From contig NC_088304.1 in the NCBI RefSeq assembly GCF_032854445.1, positions 3,598,001 through 3,662,000 on the forward strand: 64,000 nucleotides of DNA, read 5' to 3'. Within the stretch, counting starts at the first letter, position 1, and each line of letters starts with the position of its first letter. Of the stretch, positions 55,051-64,000 are shown piece after piece. The translations under genes and the position numbers were made by a program. A model generated the notes under the pieces. It saw only the letters and a list, made by a program, of their open reading frames with translations. It was not told the DNA's origin and did no database searches. The DNA comes from Liolophura sinensis. Taxonomy: Eukaryota > Mollusca > Polyplacophora > Chitonida > Chitonidae.

Positions 55051-57720
55051 AAAAAATAGTCGACGTGTCCGATAAAATTTCCACCATGTTCATGAGATAA
55101 GAATGGGCATTTTAAATATTAACAGTGGCAACGCTGTTTTACATCTGTCAGCTACTCAAAGAGACAGCCTTCGCAACTGAATACAATGCATGCATCCAGA
55201 GGTATAGTATAGCAACATACACATGATCTATCAGTTTGTCAATATATGTACACGCTGTCTACAAAATTTCGGGATCGGACCGGTAAAACTGTTTTTTGCT
55301 GGTCTGATGACCTGGGAATATGTTTTGTGGTTATAATAGGCATTCATTTAATTTTTCAGGACATGTACAGCTCCGTACAACATTCACTGATACAGATAGT
55401 TTTTTTTTTAGACTACGCTTGCATGCGAACTGGCAATTTTTATTTAATAACCATTTATTATATTTAAAAACAATTCTAAGGTATGATACACACTTCACAG
55501 GTAGCTCGATAGTCAGTCAAATGGATTATACTATATACTAATTGTACAATTTATAGATATCTTCGGGTATTTCCTAAATGTGCCTGACTTTAGGGCAGAA
55601 ATCGTATTTTCCTAAAAGGCGCTGGCTCCATTTTTTTAATTTCCCCCTAGACCACGATCTTTTTAAAGCGTTTTGGAATACTCATTTCGATGAACAATTA
55701 AACGGTTTGCTTGTTCAGAGTATCTTGTGTTTTCAGCTTGAAGATTATTCGGCTTAGGTTTATTTTGGTAAGAATTCGTGTTTACAGGTTAAAAATCATA
55801 TAACAAATTTGTAGCAAATATAACACGGCTAATCGTTTGAAATTGCTTAATATTGCTACTTCTAAATGTTAATTAAAAAATACCTAGACTTGTCTTCTCA
55901 TATTTTATTAATTTTTTCCAGTTTAACCTGGCGAAGGCATCAGTCAGATTTCCATTAGAAATAATCCAAAAATCCGACTAATTAGGTAACAAGCTTAAAT
56001 ATGCCTGCTAATAAATTCGAGCCAGAATTCAACCTTAGTCCGATGAAGTGGCCAAGCTCGTACACTACCTGGCCACAAGCGAGAAGAGCCAAATCCAAAG
56101 TCATGCAGAACCACAAAGACCTGGGTTTCATGATGTGATTACTCGCGTTGCGACTGGCCAAAATGAGTGCTACAATATTTGAGAAGCTGAAGTCAGTGAC
56201 ATATATGCGCTTAATGGTAGGGCTGTAAGGCGATACTGAGAAACCCATGTATGTGTTAAATGTATGAGAAACCAGTTGTTGGTTTGTGCCTCTGTGCAGA
56301 ACTTGATCATAGAGCCAATGTCCAGGCTCTTCCATACCAGAGTTGCGCGGACTGCAGAGAGAGCCTTGGCTACCCTCGGAGACTTGTCTGTGGTTTTGTT
56401 TACCCCAGCCACAGTCAAGACCAGAAGCATATGGCCTAAGCCCGCGAGCGTTCCCACAATTTGTGGAGGGGAACGGCAAAGATATGAGAAAACATAGCCA
56501 CAGCCCCCGTTTATCTAAATGATCAGATCGACTAAGTCGACATTAACAGAATATCGTTATTAACTTGGTAATAACTAAATCGGGCTTCCCTGTAGCTCGT
56601 GGTTTCGTATCTTGGTTTTTCCCTCCAATATTGCTAGAATGTCATCCCAAACACGAAGAGATAAATGATTCGGCCAGTTAAGAACACATTTTCTAATCGC
56701 CTTTCCATCCCGCCAAAAAATGTTATCTTGCCAAAAAAAATAGACGGTGAACTTTTACACCCGGATTTCTCAATCGTGACATTTTTCTCGCATTTGTTTA
56801 ATAATTTTTCAGACAAAAACGTCATCGAATTTCATAATGCTCCACATAAACACACACAAAAAAATCCACACGATTTGTTAATCTTGCTATAGAAGAGGAC
56901 TTGGCAATGAATAACCCAAGTCACATTTAATCATCTGATGATATTGCTATAGACGAGAACAATTTTGCTAAAACCAAATTTTTGCAGGAATTAACTTTGC
57001 GCATCGGCAAACAGCATCTGCGCACGTGCATGTTTATTTTTCTGTTTTATAAGATTTTCTTATACTTCCTTGTCAGGACATAGAAATGACTATGATTGTA
57101 GCCTCAGAATTTCTATAAAAATTTAGTAAATAGAAAATCACTGACTATCAGCCTTAGATGTGTATATTTTATGTTAATTTTTTTAAGTCCGATATTTTAA
57201 GGGACTAATAGATATCTTTAAACTCTTTACATGAGCACGAAAGAAAAAAGTCAGTAAACGCAAAAGGCAAACATTTTTCCTGAATTTGACCAATTATGCA
57301 TTGCGTCAATTTTTAAAACAGTAAAATATTTCTCAATTATATAATATGAAGCCATAGACTTGGTGACGCCTATAGCACTCAGAGGGGAAACAGTGATATA
57401 CTGGTAAATCAATACTTGTCTAAAATCGGTTCAAATCTATAGATCATCTCTCATTGTGTTCGTCAGTTGTTTCCGATTTCTTGTTTTAGCGTCATCAAAT
57501 CTTCGTTCCAAAACACTGAAGATTAACTCGGTATATAAAAGGCGAAAATTAGTTCCGACTTTGGCCCGCGTTTGATCAACCGGAATAAAAAGGACACTCG
57601 AATGAACGATAATTTAAAGATCGAATTCAGCATCTGGATGCTTTTTTTATCAATATCCAGATATATACAATTCATCCCCGGTTTCCTCTGACAATAAACA
57701 TGTCTGCTGTTAATTGAATA
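55051..57720. other. Intergenic, no gene recognised
   Basis: A 165-codon - strand ORF (55982-56479) overlaps a 95-codon - ORF and a 77-codon + ORF. Its GC-balanced 3' half (56030-56480) could be a remnant of a coding or mobile sequence, but no domain is recognised. Confidence 0.4.
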
Positions 57721-57724
57721 CTGT

Positions 57725-57855
57725 TAATTTATTTGATTTGAGTTTTAAGTCGTATTCAATAATATTTCACTTATAAGATGACGGCAAGCATTATAGCCCA
57801 TCCGAAAGTTGATGAATGTCTTTCCCACGTACGACCCGAGAGGCAGGCAGCCGTC
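57725..57855 (-). mobile_element. Diverged SINE copy
   Basis: TTTGAGTTTTAAGTCGTATT, AATATTTCACTTATAAGATG, GGCAAGCATTATAGCC and CCCACGTACGACCCGAGAGG keep the family order with many changes. Confidence 0.7.
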
Positions 57856-57879
57856 GTACAACCTTTACAGTATATTGCG

Positions 57880-60220
57880 TTAAACCGCAAACAAAAAAAA
57901 TAAACCTTTAGGTGTTACTGAGCATGTCATGAAGATCACCACCGAAACACGTAAACGATTTAGACGCAAAATCGATTTTGTCATCTTGGGATCGATCAGA
58001 ATTAATGACGTCTTCGCGTTTATTTGCCACTACATCAAAAACGTTAGACATTTTTTGGTGATTTTCACCTTGGAATCATTTGTAAGGCTGATCCACTTAT
58101 AACAACAACAACAATGTGGCGGTGAGACATTTGGACCCGGCAATAAACCTAAACGTATACAAAACGAATAGCGCTGTTGCTTAGCTAGAAATCAGAAAGG
58201 AAATTTTTAAAGTATATGTAACCGGGAGGGGGGAGAAAAGACGGAACTTATCCTATGTAACGAATACAGGAAGGTAACTATATCTAGGCCCTTACAGCGG
58301 TGACCAATTGACTTAAGTGCATGCAATAAAGAATAAAACGCCAAGAAACTTTGTCTCAAATACCAAGCTAATATAATCAAACAAATTATTACAAACAAGA
58401 CACGATGAAGTACCAATTCCATCGAAAAATATATGCCTGAAACAAAGACGTATGTAAGACTGAGAACGCTGAAAAACGAGCCATTCAATTGTTTTGACGA
58501 TTTAGAAATGATGTTTAAAATCTAAAAAGTTGAAAGTTGATCCACCTATGTTGACTGGTACATTTACATGTAACCTTGCTTGAAAAGTCCTTATCATACA
58601 TATCTACTAGACCCATATAGAGAAGGCTTCCAAAAATTACAATCAGAACGAAGTCCATGTCTTGAAAGAAAATAAAACTGAATCCAGCAAAGGTTATACC
58701 CACAAAGTCCAAAATCATGAGGGTACAAAACAACGGCAAAGAATTTTAATACGACATGGACAGCGGACATCTGCTCAAAACCTCCAGCATTCAAAAAATA
58801 AAACTGAGTCAATAGGGTAAAGCATTAAACGAATGCAATACTGCACAAAGCTCGCCTTTGTTTACGCCTTTGATATAATATTACATCATGTCCCTTATGC
58901 CTTTGTTGGTCTTGGCATTACATACAATGTGTTGGCTTTATTCACGCAATGGCTGAGAGGTTTTGCGTGTCACCAAAGACATCAATACGCTGTCACTTAT
59001 AATACAAGTTAAATAATTAAAATTGAAACATAATTTACTTTGTGAGACTATATTAGCCGATATGCTCTCTTCCTTTTTTTGTGTAATTTTTTCTCATACT
59101 TTTTTCTCTTGTTTGCTGCCTTAAAACAAAACTCAAAAAGCTTTGGCTGGTGAGAAAATTTGAAGAAACTATCCACACACGTTTGAATTTGCACGCCATG
59201 ACGGCTGCTTTCCCACCCTTTGTTATTTTCACCAAACCGCCGATATGTCTATAACCCCAACGTGAGCTAACGCAACACTTGTGACACCAAATCGATGAGG
59301 ACAGATAAAAGACAAAGCGTTTACAGCTTGCTAATTACGAATTCATTTGTCCAATTCCGTGTTATTTTTGACCGATTTGTTGCAAAACTATCATGAAAGT
59401 AAATTTGATTTATATCGCCGCCGAGCAAATATCACCTATATCTCCACCCGCCCACCAACACACTCGTCTGCGTGACGACTGGTTTAAATAAACGAAGAAT
59501 CATGAATGTTTTACCTTGGCTTTAATTTTATACACAGAAGCACAGGCTTAATGGGTTACATAGTTTGACAATATGAAGTTCTTGCGAAACTAGACAAATA
59601 GTTAGATTGCAAATAATTCCGCCTGTATATTAGGTTAAACATTCGTCTTCGGTTCCGGAGCAATGACTGACGTAGTGTCTTAGGTGCATGTTCTAATAAA
59701 TAATGTTATCGTCAGAAAAAAATAAGTGACAAAGGCAGGACCGATTGATTCGCTAAGAAGAATCTCTATATATATCAGATCACACAATGGAAGAGTCATC
59801 GGGTATCAACACATTGAAAAAAATTATGGTAAATTAAATCAAGTCTACTATTTCAGCCAAAGGACAAAGAAGAAGCATGTGGCACTAAAGTTGGAGTTCT
59901 TCCTTTGTTTTGTTTTTTTTTTGTTTTTTTTTTTTGTTGTTTTTTGGTTTTCGTCCTCAAATTACCGCTGCAACTAAACAATTCCATATCAACGTGTTGC
60001 CATGAAAAGTACTGGACAATACTCGTATTTATTTGATTGAATTGTACAGGAAGGTTATGGGGAGCAGTCAAGCAGGGCCAATCTCGAAGTAAGGAATACA
60101 GTAATATATAGGTTTGAACGGTGGTTTGAGTAGAGGAAATTGTCAAGATGACAATGCGGTATTGACAATTAAGAATGCGTCTTGGGATCCGGTTGAAATT
60201 ATGGCAAGTTACGGTGGTTT
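57880..60220. other. Intergenic, nothing recognised
   Basis: AT-rich unique sequence with T-rich tracts at 59917-59948. ORFs at 58207-58812 on the - strand are hydrophobic low-complexity translations of AT-rich DNA. Confidence 0.5.
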
Positions 60221-60224
60221 CCTG

Positions 60225-60575
60225 TACATATAACTTTCACACATAAGCCTGGCCTCCAAACATAAGGCTGACCTTCATACATATGTCTGACCTTCACACA
60301 TAAGTTTCACCTTCACACATATGAAAGTCTGCCACCACACATATGAAAGTCTGGCTTCCAGATATATGAAAGTCTGACCTCCACACGTAAGTTTAACTTG
60401 ACCACATTCATCTGACCTCTATCCATGTTCAACCTATTTGATCTGCACAAATAAGTCTGACCTCTAAACATAAGTGTGACATTCGCAAAGAGCCTAGTCT
60501 CCACGTGCGAGTCTGACTTCTACACTAAATTGCTCACCTCCATACGTATGTCTGACTTCCACACATAAGTAGGAA
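60225..60575. repeat. Degenerate ~20-bp tandem repeat
   Basis: Units like CTTCACACATAAGTCTGAC recur about 16 times with substitutions and small indels. Confidence 0.85.
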
Positions 60576-61619
60576 TTCCCTCGTGTGAGAGAAATTATTG
60601 ACACTGGTCAATAAAAAAAGTGGATACTGAAATAAACAAGAAGATATAAATGCGAAGCGGTAAGTGAGAATAATCACTGCCCGACAGGATTCATCTGAAA
60701 TGTTGGCAACCGTGACGTTCAGCCATATAGAACAGATTCCGTGACATTGAATCGAGGTCGTGAATATGCGCATACGCTTCCATCCCACTGAAGGTTACAC
60801 GAGTTCATCGATTTACTTTACAAATTTGTCTGCCCAAAATAAATGTATCACCAAATATTCCAGCAGAATAATATCATACTCCTAGATTTCTAACGGCACA
60901 CTTTTAACATCCAGTAAACGGATAGTCTCTAGAATTTCCCGGAATTTTTGCCTTTTAGATAACCTGCTCGATTGCGTCCATATTCGATTTTTCTTTATAA
61001 ACGGTGTAAATTGTTTCCCTCTTTGAAAACCACAAGATGAGAAAAAGATTTACTCACGCGCGAATAATCAGAGGTCACATGATCACTATTAAATATCACG
61101 GAGCCAATCAGACTATCCCATTGTAACCTTTCGTCCAATGAAATTGCGTCTCGCATACAATCATGTAGGTTATTAGTCTTGAATGACTCCCTTTGAATGG
61201 GAATATTACGTGAGTTGAATTCTTGACGTCCAGAAATCATGGACAAACCAACGAGTGGGCGTGAATTTAAAAAAAGGGCAGTAACAAAGGTCTCGCTTGA
61301 TGGTCTAGGTTGTGGAGTAAATCTATCATTTGTAATTTACTCGCGCAAAAGAAACAGGAAACCTTTTCGTAGACTAGCTCCTCGCTACGAACAGATATAA
61401 AGTTGATTAGAGGAACTTACCTGTAGACTTAACACACGGGATTTTCTCTTGGTGTGGGCTTTTACATCGACACCTTCGACTACTGGTTTTAGAAGAACCT
61501 AAATCGTTTGGAGACAAGGGATCATCCTTTCTGTTGAGATTGAGAGGGAATTATCTTCGATGAAAGTGATCTTTATTACAATGGCTAAAATATAAGTTTT
61601 GGTTAAAAAATTATTATTG

Positions 61620-61695
61620 TTCCAAATAACTATATAGTTTTGCTATTTCAGTTAACTATATAGTTTTGCTATTCCAAATAACTGTGTAGTCATAA
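61620..61695. repeat. Short ~30-bp repeat, 2.5 copies
   Basis: AACTATATAGTTTTGCTATT is present twice, with AAATAACT flanks and a third partial copy. Confidence 0.85.
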
Positions 61696-61775
61696 AAGAG
61701 GTTGATTTCATCGAAGAAACAGATTGAAAAGACAACTTTTACCTAGATCTATATTCAGGGGCAGTAGATAATTCA

Positions 61776-61950
61776 TTTTATTTATTGAATTGCGTTTTAC
61801 GCAGTTCTCACATATATTTCATCCATTTATTTATTTGATTGGTGTACGCCATACTTAAGAATATTTCACTTATACGACTGCATCCTGGTGGGAGGAAGCT
61901 GGACAGAGCCATTCGCAAGCTGCTGACAGACCCTCCCACATAAATTTCAG
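61776..61950 (-). mobile_element. SINE inserted next to another SINE tail
   Basis: A diverged tail (TTGAATTGCGTTTTACGCAG) is followed by a second tail and core (TTTATTTATTTGATTGGTGT, ACGCCATACTTAAGAATATT, TCACTTATACGAC, GACAGACCCTCCCACATAAA). Confidence 0.7.
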
Positions 61951-63222
61951 GATGTTCAAGTATCATCGTCATATATAAAGTAAAGGTTTGATGAGAATGG
62001 GTGAAATACATAAGCCCATATACATAGATAAACTCTTACAGGAGGAACACAACGTGATGTCAAAATTATCGTGCCACAATTGACTGTGATATGCCGGGTT
62101 CACAATTTTATTTCAGTCATGCTTTTGTGGTTATTGTCACTCTGGTACACGCCACATATTCGCATGGCTTGAATATTAATACTGAAATCACAATTTGAAG
62201 TAACTGTCTTTAAACTCAGTTTAAAGGGGTCATTTTCAGTTTACTTTCTCATGTGTATGATGGAGGAAAAGTAACAATTTCTCTTGCGCGAAGTGAAACG
62301 TGATTCGTTGAGAAACGCCCTTGTCTGCTGCCTTTTAAACTTTATTACAAAGGCCCGAATATGTGTCGCAGTACCCCCCCCCCCCTACCACCACCACCAA
62401 CACCCTCCAATGACAACCCAACTTCCCACAACAACCCTGCCTTACGCAATTCACCTGTCGCCTCTGTCTTACCACAGCCTACCTTTTTAAGCAGTTCCAC
62501 TACTATAGGTGGCGCTGTGCTGAATACGAACTGACGGCTAGGTATCAACCGGCGCCTGGTGATCAATGACGACATTGTTAGTGGTGGCCATAATGGATTA
62601 CCATTCGCTTAATAAATCATGGTAATACTGCAGCGTTAAATCCTCGGGCTAGGCGTTTTGCCTTGTCTGTGTCTCTACAAAAGGCCAATACATCTTATAT
62701 CTGACACGACACAAAAGACGAATCTAACCTAATACCTCTAGCTTGCCTGTCCGCGGGTAAAAATAATTGCACACGTTTGGAAGGGATTCAAGCCGTGAAT
62801 GAAATCTCGTGATTATTATGCAAATTAGGCTCTCTTTTCTTTGTAGATGTGGGCTAAAGTTGAATGGACTTGTTTTGACATGTTGTTTTAATTATTTATT
62901 AATTAATTATTCTTCAAAGCCTTATAGTAAGCCTAATTGTTTTGTTACTTGCTCATAAAACACACTGTCTTATTTTAATTTGATTCATGGTTCCTCGCCT
63001 TTCATATATATTTTTATTAAAATTAAAATCATTTTGCTTTTCGTTTTTCTAAGGGTTTGCGGGAAAATTCCACGACAATTGATAGGCCTACATGAAAATA
63101 GCCAAGTGAATGGGCCTACACCGATATTTGAGTACGGTTTTGTAACTTTCCTAGGGCTGTCTCCGTTTGAGCCTACACGTTGTATTGATGCGGAAAACCA
63201 AGGCGAGGACGGAAAGTGTAAC
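61951..63222. other. Intergenic, AT-rich, with a C-rich tract at 62370-62405
   Basis: No gene recognised. GATTATTATGCAAATTAGGC at 62810-62830 contains an octamer-type ATGCAAAT site. Confidence 0.45.
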
Positions 63223-63240
63223 CAGCTTTTTTCTCTCCAG

Positions 63241-63424
63241 ATTTGGGTCAAAACCTGCAGCCGTTGAGATGACGAGGCGGACTCCCCACGCGGGAGCAGG
63301 GATACACAGAGCGGGAATTCAGCTGCGTACACCGAGGAGGACCCACCTCTGACCACGGCCCTGCCATGGACTGGCCGCTGCAGTGGATGCAGCACGCTGG
63401 TCTGCTGCCACTCGCCTGTCCCAG
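63241..63424 (+). CDS. Possible first exon of a downstream + strand gene
   Basis: GC-rich 184-bp block preceded by a good acceptor, CTTTTTTCTCTCCAG, and ended by a good donor, CAG|GTATGC. ATG at 63366 has a strong context (GCCATGG) and opens MDWPLQWMQHAGLLPLACP, ending phase 2 at the donor. A short uORF (63269-63352) precedes it. The peptide is too short to identify. Tbx2/3 is often linked to Tbx4/5 in animals, but nothing here shows T-box homology. A regulatory GC island is the alternative. Confidence 0.3.
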
Positions 63425-63458
63425 GTATGCTGCACCATTCCTACCATAATGCCACAGT

Positions 63459-63484
63459 GATAATAATAATAATAATAATAATAA
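63459..63484. repeat. (AAT)n microsatellite
   Basis: About nine trinucleotide repeats just after the possible exon. Confidence 0.95.
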
Positions 63485-64000
63485 AATGTAATAATTTGCC
63501 CGACCGACCACGGCGACAATCTGACGTCACTGGTGGGGAAATGAACGACACTGACTCGTATTATGTGTTGATTTATGAAAGACCATTAATTAATTTACTT
63601 GTTCTGAGTATGCTTTAATTGGACAGGAGAATCTAATAGCTCTTGATCAAAAAGTGATACGCGCTTTGGCCGAGTTGAATAATGTGATTTTTGTTTCTGT
63701 CGTCTGGCAATCATTCCTGAAGAGAGGAAGGAAAACGTCTTAAGATTCTCAACAAAATGAGATTTTGGAGACGTGCCTGATAAGGTCGTACATACACTGT
63801 GTCTTATGCATCATGCATGTAATTAGATTAGTGTGTATTACAGGTACGGTATAACGAGTTACGCCATCTTCATTAACTAAGGCATTGTTTTGATGTTCAT
63901 TTTCCTGTCGTATATTCTCTTTGGCAATCAAGAGGTTTTCACGATTGTATTAAAACCAGACATGCGAAACCATAGAGTTATTGCACGCACGAAAAAACGT
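63485..64000. other. Non-coding end of window
   Basis: AT-rich unique sequence; nothing recognised. Confidence 0.55.

Noticed and set aside
55982-56479. 165-codon - strand ORF
   Set aside because: It overlaps other ORFs on both strands, has no recognisable domain or splice support, and its N-terminal half reads low-information sequence.

Overview
This is eukaryotic, animal DNA. A single recognisable protein-coding gene, a spliced T-box transcription factor of the Tbx2/3 subfamily, occupies the first 18 kb on the + strand. The remaining ~46 kb is AT-rich, repeat-laden non-coding DNA with no convincing gene except a possible first exon near the right edge. Short exons with GT-AG introns, many copies of a tRNA-headed SINE ending in an ATCAAATAAATAAA-type tail, small inverted-repeat elements and large minisatellites suggest a lophotrochozoan invertebrate, most likely a mollusc (a brachiopod is possible). 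That taxon call is inference from repeat style and from a single Tbx2/3 gene, not a database match.

Layout. 68-1569: a 1.5-kb segment bounded by 65-bp near-perfect inverted repeats, ending about 320 bp before the T-box start codon. 1570-1890: probable core promoter and 5' UTR, with a CCAAT box and two short upstream ORFs. 1891-17651: the Tbx2/3 gene in six coding exons (1891-2303, 12000-12267, 13549-13695, 14796-14872, 15838-15980, 16657-17651). They join in frame to a 680-residue protein with a complete T-box (about residues 117-302), an acidic linker, a Pro/Ser-rich C-terminal half and an RFSPY motif near the end. Intron 1 (9.7 kb) holds a 78-bp minisatellite carrying T-box half-sites, a 480-bp MITE-like element with internal 44-bp repeats, and dinucleotide runs. 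Intron 5 holds a full-length SINE with perfect target-site duplications. Exon 2 ends in a 15-bp tandem duplication that creates two in-frame splice donors. These lie exactly where vertebrate TBX3 inserts its alternative exon 2a residues.

Downstream, 17.65-19.9 kb is the likely 3' UTR and flank. 20.5-26.3 kb is a block of four tandem-repeat families (27-, 40-, 28- and 54-bp units) with SINE fragments and a tRNA-like foldback element. 28.7-31.1 kb has smaller duplications, including an identical 59-bp tandem pair. 36.5-38.7 kb is a layered minisatellite (25-, 97- and 72-bp levels). 41.4-43.9 kb is SINE-rich. Several non-repetitive, GC-balanced blocks (about 42.9-43.3, 44.6-45.25, 48.5-48.9, 52.7-53.2 and 54.85-55.05 kb) are candidate cis-regulatory elements of the kind expected around a developmental regulator in a gene-poor interval. 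At 63241-63424 a possible exon with an ATG in strong Kozak context and a good donor may be the start of the next + strand gene.

Most long ORFs in the window lie in tandem arrays whose unit length is a multiple of three, and are periodicity artefacts rather than genes.
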